18,775 nt of DNA from Conidiobolus incongruus B7586 (lineage: Eukaryota > Entomophthoromycota > Entomophthoromycetes > Entomophthorales > Conidiobolaceae): assembly GCA_000697335.1 (NCBI GenBank), contig JNEM01006099.1, forward strand, positions 1 through 18,775, written 5' to 3'. The notes beneath the pieces are model-generated. The model was not told the DNA's origin, did no database searches, and saw nothing but the letters and a program-made list of their open reading frames with translations. Positions within the stretch are counted from its first letter, which is position 1; each line of letters begins with the position of its first letter. This document shows, in pieces, positions 1 through 9,477 of the stretch. Position numbers and translations under genes: made by a program.

Positions 1-598
1 TTAATTATATTAATTCTTATTATTTAAATTACAAAGTGATATTTGAATAGTATTAATTAAATATATTAAACTTAAATATAATATACAAGTTATCTAAATT
101 CATTATAGCTTTATTACTATTTTAATATTTAATATATTTAGCCATTCACTAGCTAATATCTTATTTATACTTTATTTTATAATATTATAATTATAATATA
201 TTTTTATTCTTTTTCCTTTTTTCATATTAAAGCAAATTATCAGATAAAGTAAATTTTTCCACAGTGCTAATTATAATATAGTTTATAGTGAATAGAAAAG
301 TTACGATATTAATAACTTTTATGAAAATATTACCTTTTATAATTATTATATATTTGTTTAATAAAAATTATAATTAATTTTTTTCATTCTCAATTATTAT
401 AATATATAATTTATAGAATGGAATAAAATTGATAATAAATTGGGATAACTTGCAATAATCACATATAATCATCTTAAATTCGAGTCAATAAATGTTATTG
501 ATAATAATTATTATAAATAAAATAATATATGGTAATAAATATTTATTTGTTTATTTTAAAATTTATCTTTTAATTATTATAAATATTATTAATTCAGA
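1..598. other. AT-rich intergenic DNA, no gene seen
   Basis: This stretch is dominated by short A/T words with stop codons frequent in all six frames. I found no open frame of useful length, no recognisable RNA gene and no repeat ends. It may continue an intergenic region lying to the left of the window. Confidence 0.6.
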
Positions 599-860
599 TT
601 ATTGCAAATTAATTTTTAATCAGTAAGGTTTAAGGATAATTGAAAGTAGGATTGAATTTAGGCCACTTTGGAATTTTGGCTCAAAATTAAGGGTATATGT
701 TAGAAATGAATTTTGTTTTATTGATCCAGTTAAGTCATCCACCCACCCACAAATTCTCCAAAATCCTTCAATCACCTATTTGCATCAAATCCCAAATTTG
801 TTAAATATTCATTCATCCGAATAGCTAAGTTGGCCAATTAAATTAACGTACAGTTAGAAT
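599..860. promoter_or_regulatory. GC-richer island with promoter-like words, possible regulatory region
   Basis: This island stands out from its surroundings by its C and G content. It contains a run of CCCA units (CCACCCACCCAC, 739-750), the perfect 8-base palindrome TTGGCCAA (830-837) overlapping a CCAAT box (834-838), and the word AATCCTTCAATCACC (762-776). It shares TAGCTAAGTT (822-831) and GTTAGAAATGA (699-709) with the KDM5 upstream region at 9502-9511 and 9417-9427. No open reading frame accompanies it inside the window. It could be the promoter of a gene lying outside the window or of a non-coding transcript, a decayed duplicate of a promoter, or part of a dispersed repeat. The function is inferred from composition and shared words only. 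Confidence 0.3.
739..750 (+). repeat. Short CCCA tandem run
   Basis: The sequence CCACCCACCCAC is a tandem of CCCA units. C-rich runs are rare in this window, so it marks the 599-860 island as unusual. It may be a binding site or simple slippage. Confidence 0.5.
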
Positions 861-2030
861 AAAATTTTAAGGAGTTTTTAAATGAAATTGGAGTTATGAA
901 ATAAAACTGTTGATGTTAATATAAAAATTTAGGATCAAATAATTTGAAAAAATATTGAATAAAATAAAAAATATAGATTTTTTAATATTATTCATTGATC
1001 ACTTTTCTCTTTAATTTATATATATCAATATATTAATGATATCAAATCATTATCCATAATTAAAATATATAATTAAATCAAAAGTAAATAAGTCTAATAT
1101 TTTTATTAGAAAAACATGAGTTACAATTAAAATTTTCATAATATTGACTTGATCAAGCAGAAAACTATAAATAATTAAGATCGTTTGATATCTCATAGTA
1201 TAACTTATCATAACATGATAATAAAAATCACTATCAAGCACCAAATATCATAGAATAGCATGAATGGATGAATGCCTATAATCAATATATCAATTGTATT
1301 AACTAATAAACATGAATTGAGTATATAAAATGACTGTTATCTTTAATAAATTAATACAAAATGTCTAACACTGAGTTAAACAAAATACCTATTGAAGGAA
1401 TTTATTAATAATTAATATTTGTTTCTCTGATTATCATATATTTTATCTATAAATAACAGAAAATAGTTATAATACGATTAAATTGATATAATCTAATAAT
1501 AGATACACACTTGAATATTTAAAATTGAATTAAATATAAATTATAAAATTATTATTGTTATAGCATTTACAGAGAGTTGTCATTTATATGTTAAATTTTA
1601 ACAATATAAAATTTTTAATAAAAGTAAAATTTGATATTTGTTAAAATATTATTATTATTATTTCAATTATGGATAATATCCAGTTTTTAAAGAATCTTTA
1701 TTATTCAAATCTTGTTAATATTTTAGTAAATTTATTAAAAAAAATTTTGCAATTTTTGTTAATAATTGAAATTAAAATTCATAGCAAATTTAAAATGTGT
1801 ACTGGATTCAAATACTTGAATGGTTATAATCAATTAATGTAGTTAAGGAATAAATACTATTTTTAATAAAGCATCCTGTTTTCTATAAATATTCGTTCAA
1901 GTTGAATCAAGAAAGAATCGATTTAAATAGCTTAGTTCTCATGATGAAATATAAATTGAAATTATATTATTAATAACTTTCTAATAAAATTTTCAATTGA
2001 AATGATATTAAAATCTATAATGAATATCAA

Positions 2031-2047
2031 ATATATATATATATATA
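2031..2047. repeat. (AT)8 microsatellite
   Basis: An uninterrupted AT dinucleotide run of eight units in intergenic DNA. Such runs are expected in an AT-rich genome and are often polymorphic in length. Confidence 0.85.
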
Positions 2048-2500
2048 ATGTAAGGTTACCTAAACTTATAATTGTCAATAATGACAAGATATTACAAAAT
2101 CTATCATTACTCTCTATAACTTGAAAATTAGCGTAAATAAAAGTATGACAATTCTGAGTATTTTTGCATACCAAATATTATATCACAATTGTGAAATTTA
2201 ATATCATAACAAAGATTTATGGTCAAGTCATTATTATTATGAATTATCTCTGAAATTGAGTTATTCAAAGCAATTATAATATTGCAAACTTTTAATATTA
2301 CCTATATCTTTAATAATTGATAAAAATTAGATCTGAAAATTAGTATATAAATTTTATATTGGTTTGTATCAAAATCATAGTATCACAGAAATATAAATAG
2401 AAAAAAATTTTTTTCTCTCATTAATAGTATATTATTAATTTAAATTTATAAAAGTGAAATATTTGAATATACTAATTAAAATAATACAAATTAAATACTT

Positions 2501-2526
2501 ATATTATAATATTATAATATTATAAT
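2501..2526. repeat. ATATTATA tandem repeat, just over three copies
   Basis: The 8-base unit ATATTATA is repeated head to tail three times plus two bases. The unit itself contains the near-palindrome ATTATAAT. It is a simple tandem repeat with no evident function. Confidence 0.75.
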
Positions 2527-4098
2527 AAATAATTCCTAAGTAGAAGGGTGATTAAATTTGTATATATAATCATTAAAAATGAATAAATTAAAATGATTAA
2601 GTGCTACATATATTAAATAGAGTTGATTATTTTATTTAATGAGAATTTTTTAATTCAATAAATTAATATATCAATATTTGAAAAATATTTAAAAATACTA
2701 ATTTTGACCATATTTTGAAAATTGAGATGATATTTGTAGTAATAATGATATCATTCTAATTTAATAGTCATACTTATTTTATCAAAGTAAGATATGTAAT
2801 AATTCTATTGATTATATTATATTTAATCTTCAGAAATACATTCCATAAATTCACAATTATCAATAAATAATACCTTAACAAACCTATTTGCTTAATTTTT
2901 TGTTTAAATTAAATTTTTGATCATCGTTATTTACCAAACTTAGAAATAGTGGGATAAGTAAATAATCATGCTGATCAATAAAATTTAATAAATATTTATT
3001 AATTGATATTCTTCATTTGCATATGCATATAATTTTAAAATTTAATTCTAAAAATTTCATATTATAATCATTAATATTAATTAAAATTATATTGATTAAC
3101 ATTATAATCTAATGATAACAAAACTTTAATAATAAATTATAATAATATATAAAGTGATCCTGAATTTATATAGTTAAAATATACTTTATTAAAACTGAAA
3201 TTTACACTTGATATATATTATAGTATATATAATATTTGTATTGGGTTATGTTGAACTTGGATCAATTTGAATTATGCATTAATCTGTATTATCCCTTTAT
3301 CAGTTATTAATATCAAGCGATTAGTGACAACAATATAATAATTAATTCAGTCTACTGTTTTTCATTTAAAATTTAATAGTTTAAAATTTACACAAACTTT
3401 GTTCTAGTTGTTTGAATCGAATTGTTTATTTTGGATTGATTTTTTGATTTGTTACAAGAAACTAAACTGATTTTGCAAATTCCCTTTGATTTTGGTTGAT
3501 ATTGAATGTGGTAAAATGTGATGAGTAAATATGCTAAGTATGTTAAAAAATCAATATTAAGTAAAATTTGTAGTTTCACTTGGTTTATTTTCATTGATCC
3601 TTATATAATTTAGGTATCATGATTTCATTACCCCTTAACATGTTGAAATTCAAACATTTCTGAAATCCATAAAGATTCTGTTATTGTAAATTTTGAATAA
3701 ATCTAGCAAAATATATTTATTTTTTAATTAAAACTTCAAATAATTGCAATGTATTCAAAATGGTATATGATCTTTACCAAGTTATTAAAACCAAATAGCT
3801 GTATTTTTATGACTTAAATTTTTAATCCCTAAAAACTATTTAGCCTAATGTACCTACTTGAATAGTATAGTCAATATACCAAATATGTTTAGTAGCGCTT
3901 GATAAGACAAATACAAATAATTTTAAAATGATTGAATTAATTTTACATATAAAGTTAAATTGCTCTTAGTGCTCGGATGTTTTCTAGAAATAGTGAACAA
4001 TTTTTAACAATTAAAACTTCATTTATCAAATATACTAAAGTTCGCAATTTTGTATTTTAATAGTAACGTGGTTTAAATGAAATGACTGAATACTAATA

Positions 4099-4104
4099 TT
4101 TATT
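4099..4104 (-). terminator. Possible polyadenylation signal for KDM5
   Basis: On the minus strand the hexamer AATAAA lies about 45 bases downstream of the KDM5 stop codon, a plausible place for a poly(A) signal. The flank is so AT-rich that the hexamer is also expected by chance, so this is only a candidate. Confidence 0.2.
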
Positions 4105-4149
4105 ATTTTATCAAATAAAAATCTTGAAACTGATTTAATATAAATTAAT

Positions 4150-7100
4150 CTAGTAATGGCGATGGCTATTCATATCTCTCATGTGAGAAGGTGGAGGGTA
4201 GATGTGTCGATCATTTGGATTGTGACCGTTAAGGGAAATAGGTGCCCTTGCCTTAATATATGAAGATCTGTGCTGACTATCATTGGGATAGGCAGAGGGT
4301 ATTGATGAGTGAGATGCTGGTTGAGTCATAGAATAAGACGATAAACTTCCTATACGAGAAGGTCCAGATGATTCGCTTATTTTGGAAGAAAGAGAATGTC
4401 CAGATGCATAGTGTGAATGGCCGGAGTAATAGCTATTCTTTGGCGAAGTAGAATTTCGGTTATGGTCTGAAATCATAGATCGATCGCTGCGAGATATGGA
4501 AAAAGAATGGGGATCAGTTGAAGGCCTGGATGATGAAGATGAATCTGAAATCAAATAGTGTGAAGGATGTGAGCTACCAGATACATTACTATTCACATTG
4601 GAAACTACATAATGAGGGCGTGATGTTGATAAACTATGAGAACTTACAGAGTTGTATTTTGGCGGTGGATAAGATAATGGAGTTTCCATACCGTGCAACG
4701 AACGTTTTGTAGAAGGATGGGAAGGGATCTCATCAGGGAAATCAGTTTTAGAATGGGACATAACCCGATGATGACTTCCATTTGAATTTGGAGTGGGGAA
4801 TATATTATGATCAGAGATATGAGATGGATGATAAGTTCTGGATCCCAATTCGCTGTAGGAATGAGATGGCTCTTGCCATGTACGAGAAGAGTCTTTGGAG
4901 CTTGAATAGTTTGCTAATGAATGAGGATAGTGGCTGTCATCAGATTTAGGAGGGACGATAAATTGGGTTGAATTGTAGTGAGAGGCAGTGTGTTTTGGAG
5001 AGCGATTGGGCTCCCATTTAGGATGATGGCTCATCAAAGGAGGAGGATGTTTGAAAGGAGCGGTTGAAGTGGTAGTTGATGGGACTGGTTGCCCAGTAGG
5101 AGCTGGGAAACGATGAGATTCAAGATTATTTCTTGAACCTTTGGGTTTTTTGGTATTAATTGTTTCAATTAAATCGTCAAGTAACTTGGATTGTTCATCA
5201 ATAGTTACTTCAAGGTTCATGATACTCTTAGCCAACTGTTTAATCGGAGTTGATTGATCTTTTGGATTTGGAATTCCTCTGAAATTCTCGCATAACTGTT
5301 TTAGATGCTCAACATCCAGAGAAATGGAAAGAAGACAATCAAATTCTTTACAAATAAATGGAAGCTTTCTACCACGATCTACCAATTGTACAACAGTATC
5401 TAAAGAAGGACGCTTACGAATATCATTCATCCAGAAAGTTTCACAATTCAAACATGCACTAGGATGGCCAGGACGGTAGTTAATATGTAAACAGGCTCTA
5501 TGATATTGACGACGGCACTTAAAGCAACCAACAGTAGGGAAGTCGGGATTTTGTCCACAAGGACATTTGAGAGAGGTTTTCTTTTCAATCCTACACTTGA
5601 TCTTGAGCTTAATCATTTCCAAATTGAATCGGATTTGATTGGGTTTGGTGGAGTCTTGATTTAAAACCATTCCAAAAGCATCTACGACTGATTGAATCCA
5701 TTGAATCATTTGCTTTTGATATTCTTCAAGATCACACATTTGTTTATCGGTTAAGGACAAAGAATTGATATCATTTAAAATCGCTAAGACGTCGTCATAA
5801 TTAGGTCGCTTAACAAAATCGGGTGAAGTACATTGCTCCAAAATCGTGAGAACTTTAGCTTGTTGAGGTCCATATTCTTCCTTTAGTTGCTTTAAGTCTT
5901 CAAGAAGTGAGGCAGTATGAGGAAAAGTTTCAGCTTTAGAAATGAGATAATCGATATCCATCAAAGCTACAGAAGGAGCTGTCTTTACAAGAATAGCGAG
6001 CTTTTTCCATTCTTCACCTTGCTTATAAAGTGCTTGCAAAGCTCCAACTAGTGGGTGGTCAGATGGTATATTTTGCTGAAGTGCTTGATCCAAAACACTG
6101 GAAATATCTTGTAAAGTAAGCTTGGCACGATACGATTCGGCAGTTAATTTTTGAGCATATTGATACCATTGCAAACCTGACAGTCTATCCTTAAGCTTCT
6201 TGGTAGAATCATTCTCCAATTCGAGTTCTTTGGCCTGTGTCATTAAGTCATTTAAATAATCAGTTTCGGCATCTTGATCAGCTAATGCTTCAGTGATTTG
6301 ATGAGTTAACAAATTCTTTGGTGAAACAATATCTTTCAATGCGTCTAGTTCTGGAGAACCGAAGCACATCGTATTCGCACTGGTAATTAAATCTTTGATC
6401 TCGTCAATCATTGCATCTCTTTCGAGATCGGGTAAAGTCCAGATTTCATCCTTTTGCTGTAAGTAACCTTCAGCCATATAAATCCAATTTTTGCATTTTA
6501 CAACAAAGTTTTTCAAATTTTCCGTTTCAGAGGAATCTACACCAATACTCTCAGCTTCATCAACAAGGTCTTGGTAAAAAGATAATGGGAGGCTACGATT
6601 TACTTTTAGAGCGGAAGTTAATTTATCTTGCCAAAGACTAGTTCCAGAAGCTTGATTCATGGTTTTGTCAACTAGTTCGTTCAATTCGTTATCTTTATAT
6701 CTTTGATAGACAATCTTTGACTCAGGATCACATTTACAAAGTGAATAGTAATGATCTGAACACACCACTTCAGTATCGCATTTACATCCAATAGCTGATA
6801 AATAGCAGAAAACTTTACATTCTTTGCATTGGAAAACATCTCCTTTAGGCATTTCTTCAGCCTTAGCATCGGGCAAGTATTGTCTAATTTTGTCTCGGTG
6901 GCCTTTTTCTCGTCTGTGAAGATCTTGGAAGGCTTCTCTCATATAATGAGAATTTGCAAGATCAGGAGTATTTAAAGCAGTGTTAATTAATAGCTCATCA
7001 TGAGAGAAGACAGGGTTTTTGGAAAACTTCTTGTACTGAAGGACGCAATCAAGTCCATAAGGGATCCAATCAAGAGGAGCAAAATTTACAGCTTCATTAA

Positions 7101-8640
7101 AATTAAGACCGTGATTGAAGCCGGCATGATAAGCTTTAGGGAAAGTGATTACAAATTCGTTGGGGCGCTGGTCAAGACCATAGACGGGAACGTCATGTTG
7201 AGTGAGAATACTAGGAGATACCATGGTCACTAATTGATATAGTAAATCGGGTTGATTATCAAATAATTCGGGTAAAATCTTTTTCACAGCAGACTCAAAA
7301 GCCTCTGCATGAGATCCGGGAATACCATACCAAGTTTTAGTATCTCCCCAATGTTGATAATTGACAGAATAAGTATAATGATCTTCATTATGCCAGCAGA
7401 AAGTGGAGAAACACATACCAACATAAATCCATGGTACCATCATTCCAGAAATATCTTGGTTGATATTAATAAATAGTGAATTGGGAACGGTTGGAATGGT
7501 GTTCAAGTTCCAAGGATGGCGAGATATAGGATCAGTAGGCTGTCTTTCAATAGTAGGGAACCCACTTCCATGAACTGTTGAATGTAAATCGGCGCCATAT
7601 TCTACTTCTAAGGTAGATAAAGGATCAGCTAAAATTCTCCAAAACTCCTCCTCAACCATATCCTCGTTAGTAGGATAAGGGAAATAGTTTCGTTTGAATT
7701 CGTCAGCTTTTGCTTGAAAGGAAGCTAGAGTATATTCACCACCATCTTCAAATCCATAATCATTAGGAGTTTGAAGTAGACAGAAGGGACAATACCAATC
7801 GGAATTGGGGACTGCAAAGAGAGTAGGCTTTAAACAAGACAAATGATAGCCTTTTTCACAGTCATCACAGAGTAGCATAATACCTTGCTCATCTCCTTTA
7901 TAACATAGACGGCAAGCGTCAGGGTCAATTTTAGATTCATCGCTACCTTTAGGTGGCTTGAAATTCCTGTAGTGATCCAAATGATCTTCAAAAGGCTCAA
8001 TATATTTTTCATGTAATTGACGCAAAGCGGTCGACAAAGAAGTGCAAGTTTTGTTAGTAAATTTCATCTGTCTACCGATGTAGGCCCATTGCTTTTTGGC
8101 AGAGATCTATTAATAAAATATTAATATAAATGATCTGACAAAGAATTGAAGTAGATATCTAACCTCAGCACTACCACCATTATCAGCAATCAACTTGGAT
8201 AGTTTATATAAATCTACCGGCTTATGATCAAGATGAGGAATCGATTTAATAGGCTGACCATACTGACTATGAAATTTACTTAATCTTTCAATGTAATTGG
8301 AATTAACTCTTCCGAGACCGTTAACCGATCTTAAGTGTTGTTTTCTGGACTTGAATTTAAAAATCTAATGGTAGAATAATATAAGTAAATGATTTGGATA
8401 ATATAAGAACATATGAACAATCTTATAATATGAAATTCATTATTATGATCATATTATAAAACAAAAATGAAACTAGTTAATATTCAGGGGGGGGGAATGA
8501 GAAACGGGATTATATTGAATATGTTAATCCAATGATTTTAGTAGAATGAGATAAAATAAGATTAAATTCAGTTGACTAATTAACAAGGGGGATATAAGAA
8601 TTTGATAAATCATATAAAATGTTTGATAGAAAATAAATAA

Positions 8641-8671
<31 letters not shown>

Positions 8672-9040
8672 CTTTAAAAGATGAAAAGATATAACACAAG
8701 CTGAAAAAATTAATAAGAAAAAAGATCTAAATACCTCAGTGTCTAGTGCAAATTCTGGCTTAAACCCTTTTGGTGGAACAACTTTACAAATACCCGCAGA
8801 CTGAGCCTCAGGGGTGATTTTAGCAATATAAGCTATGGGGTCTTGAAATTCTTCTTCAGTAGGGAAGAAAGTGGGCGCTTCAGGTAAGCCCATAAATCTT
8901 TTTTCTTTAGGACCAGACTCATCTCTGTCTGTTCTAACAGATTTCAAATCGAAGTGAGTTGGAAGGTCTTTTTTAGAATCTTTATCATTTGACTGTTTAG
9001 AACTAACAGAGTTATTGATACCGACTTTAACTCTTTTCAT
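4150..9040 (-). CDS. KDM5/Lid2-type histone H3K4 demethylase, three exons, 1487 residues
   Basis: CDS is join(9040-8735, 8364-8164, 8106-4150), all junctions phase 0, stop TAG. KDM5 enzymes are nuclear Fe(II)/2-oxoglutarate dioxygenases that remove methyl groups from tri- and dimethylated lysine 4 of histone H3. Domains in order: JmjN 52-100; ARID about 120-215; PHD1 232-280 (C234, C237, C249, C252, H257, C260, C275, C278); JmjC about 370-525; C5HC2 zinc finger 596-628; PLU-1 helical region about 655-985; PHD2 1017-1057 (C1017, C1019, C1030, C1033, H1038, C1041, C1054, C1057); low-complexity tail 1167-1487. Iron ligands H408, E410 and H496 and the 2-oxoglutarate contacts F405, N418 and K426 are all present, with the same 88-residue ligand spacing as human KDM5A, so it looks active. 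The start is the first ATG after an in-frame stop at 9068-9070; the upstream in-frame codon at 9046 is TTG and was not chosen. Length fits the family. It lacks the C-terminal PHD3 of some homologues. No neighbouring gene gives further context. Confidence 0.95.
4153..5115 (-). other. Low-complexity Ser/His/Pro/Tyr-rich C-terminal tail of KDM5
   Basis: This coding segment gives residues 1167-1487, about 320 residues with no recognisable fold. It is dense in Ser, His, Pro, Tyr and Asn, and the dipeptide Ser-His recurs well over a dozen times, often as SHY, PSH or SHS. A basic KKPKGSR cluster near residue 1155 just before it could serve in nuclear import. The tail takes the place where animal KDM5A and KDM5B carry a further PHD finger. 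The frame stays open with ordinary codon use, so it is a real part of the protein. Its function is unknown. Confidence 0.75.
8107..8163 (-). other. KDM5 intron 2, 57 bases
   Basis: The donor is GTTAGA after the codon for Glu169 and the acceptor is AATAG before ATCTCTGCC. Splicing joins NGGSAE to ISAKKQWAYIGRQ and restores the ARID domain. The length is a multiple of three, but the intron carries tandem in-frame stops (TAA TAG) at its very 3' end, the TAG being also the acceptor, so retention would truncate the protein inside ARID. The short size is typical of fungal introns. Confidence 0.88.
8164..8364 (-). other. KDM5 exon 2: N-terminal part of the ARID domain
   Basis: Encodes residues 103-169 (67 codons, phase 0 at both ends). 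It is too short for a simple open-frame scan but clearly coding. Landmarks are FKFKSRKQHLRSVNG, YIERLSKFHSQYG and DLYKLSKLIADNGG, which are the ARID helices and the Leu-Tyr-Lys-Leu block typical of fungal KDM5. The ARID domain contributes DNA binding in this family. The domain is completed across intron 2 in exon 3. Confidence 0.9.
8487..8495 (+). repeat. Nine-base G homopolymer inside intron 1
   Basis: Nine consecutive G on the plus strand, read as nine C in the KDM5 pre-mRNA. It is the only long G or C run I noticed in a window where A and T dominate. It may be a slippage tract or an assembly-sensitive site. Confidence 0.9.
8645..8671. repeat. (AT)13 microsatellite inside intron 1
   Basis: Thirteen uninterrupted AT units about 65 bases inside the donor of intron 1. 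This is the longest AT run I noticed in the window. As RNA it could fold on itself near the splice donor. Confidence 0.9.
8735..9040 (-). other. KDM5 exon 1: N-terminus and JmjN domain
   Basis: Encodes residues 1-102. A basic, polar leader (starting MKRVKVG) is followed by JmjN from about residue 52 (GLPEAPTFFPTEEEFQDP, then GICKVVPPKGF). The exon ends in FALDTE immediately before a GT donor (GAG followed by GTATTT), matching the conserved block that runs on into exon 2. JmjN packs against JmjC and is needed for activity in this family. Confidence 0.9.
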
Positions 9041-9288
9041 ATCCAAGTAATAGGGATTTATCTTAGATTAATAAGAGGTATACAAGTACTATAGAACTAG
9101 ATAGGGAAATAAGAGTAAAAAGAAAATCAGTTATATATCAATTGAATGAATGTCAGTGTGGGGTTCAAGAAATGAAAATATAAAAAATGGTAGAAAATTA
9201 AGAAAAATGAGTCAAGTCCTATGGATTTAAAGGATTTCTAATTTCTCAAAATAGATATCATTTGTCGAAAGTGTGGGTGAAATCCTGT

Positions 9289-9297
9289 CCAATCATC
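9289..9297 (+). promoter_or_regulatory. CCAAT-box word, copy 1
   Basis: CCAATCATC lies about 250 bases upstream of the KDM5 start codon. It matches the CCAAT core bound by the HAP/NF-Y complex in fungi and animals, which works in either orientation. Confidence 0.4.
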
Positions 9298-9337
9298 ACT
9301 TTCTTGCATTTTTACTTGCTAATAACTGAAGATTAAC

Positions 9338-9346
9338 TTGGCCCAA
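9338..9346. promoter_or_regulatory. TTGGCCCAA motif, copy 1
   Basis: The nine-base motif sits inside the odd-centred palindrome CTTGGCCCAAG (9337-9347). It shares TAACTTGGCCCAA with copy 3. It is a candidate protein-binding site; the factor is unknown. Confidence 0.4.
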
Positions 9347-9380
9347 GCTCCTTAATGGTACCCACTAAATCACTTGATGA

Positions 9381-9389
9381 CCAATCATC
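9381..9389 (+). promoter_or_regulatory. CCAAT-box word, copy 2
   Basis: A second identical CCAATCATC word lies directly in front of the second TTGGCCCAA copy. Repetition of a nine-base word 92 bases apart in a short promoter raises the chance that it is a real site. Confidence 0.4.
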
Positions 9390-9390
9390 C

Positions 9391-9399
9391 TTGGCCCAA
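9391..9399. promoter_or_regulatory. TTGGCCCAA motif, copy 2
   Basis: The same motif 53 bases from copy 1, followed by TTTTAAT as in copy 3 (which has one extra T). It is immediately preceded by the second CCAATCATC word. Confidence 0.4.
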
Positions 9400-9413
9400 T
9401 TTTAATTATCATT

Positions 9414-9477
9414 CAAGTTAGAAATGATCCATAAACCCATCATCCAACCATTATCGAGTATGATAATTTCTAACTTG
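9414..9477. repeat. Inverted repeat with 19-20 base arms upstream of KDM5
   Basis: The arm CAAGTTAGAAAT (9414-9425) is matched perfectly in inverse by ATTTCTAACTTG (9466-9477). Allowing one mismatch and one gap, the arms extend to 9414-9433 and 9459-9477 around a loop of about 25 bases that is C-rich. It could form a hairpin or be a paired binding site. It might also be the remains of a small palindromic insertion, though no target duplication is evident. Confidence 0.7.

Larger units (their letters stand above)
861..4149. other. AT-rich intergenic DNA, 3' flank of KDM5, no gene supported
   Basis: About 3.3 kb with no convincing gene. Open frames of 64-70 codons on the minus strand (1050-1244, 1962-2174, 3388-3594) are rich in Ile, Asn, Lys, Leu and Tyr, which is what AT-rich noncoding DNA encodes by chance, and none resembles a known domain. 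A mildly GC-richer patch at about 3240-3680 contains the 68-codon frame. It is the least random-looking part and could be a decayed exon, but I do not recognise it. Small palindromes occur, such as TGCATATGCA at 3018-3027. The right end is the 3' flank of KDM5. Confidence 0.6.
8365..8734 (-). other. KDM5 intron 1, 370 bases
   Basis: The donor is GTATTT after codon 102 and the acceptor is CATTAG before ATTTTTAAA. Joining these gives FALDTE followed by IFKFKSRKQ, which matches the conserved fungal KDM5 JmjN-ARID linker, so the junction is well supported. Read through, the frame stays open for about 50 low-complexity codons and then stops at about 8576, with no family resemblance. The intron holds a long AT microsatellite and a nine-base G run, and is over six times longer than intron 2. 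Confidence 0.85.

Noticed and set aside
3405-3425. tRNA T-arm-like word GTTTGAATC
   Set aside because: No matching acceptor stem, D arm or anticodon arm around it.
3388-3594. 68-codon minus-strand frame downstream of KDM5
   Set aside because: Composition is Ile/Leu/Lys/Asn/Tyr-rich with no recognised domain, and there is no start context or neighbour to support it.
4518-7233. Open frames on the plus strand (4518-4712, 6411-6641, 7000-7233) inside the KDM5 gene
   Set aside because: They lie opposite conserved KDM5 coding sequence and their translations show no domain; they are shadows of the real gene.
6681-8012. Minus-strand frames at 6681-6869 and 7830-8012
   Set aside because: These are alternative frames of exon 3 across the C5HC2 finger and PHD1, not separate genes.
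9041-9046. Longer KDM5 N-terminus starting two codons upstream
   Set aside because: The upstream in-frame codon is TTG, not ATG. The first ATG in frame after the stop at 9068-9070 is at 9040-9038.
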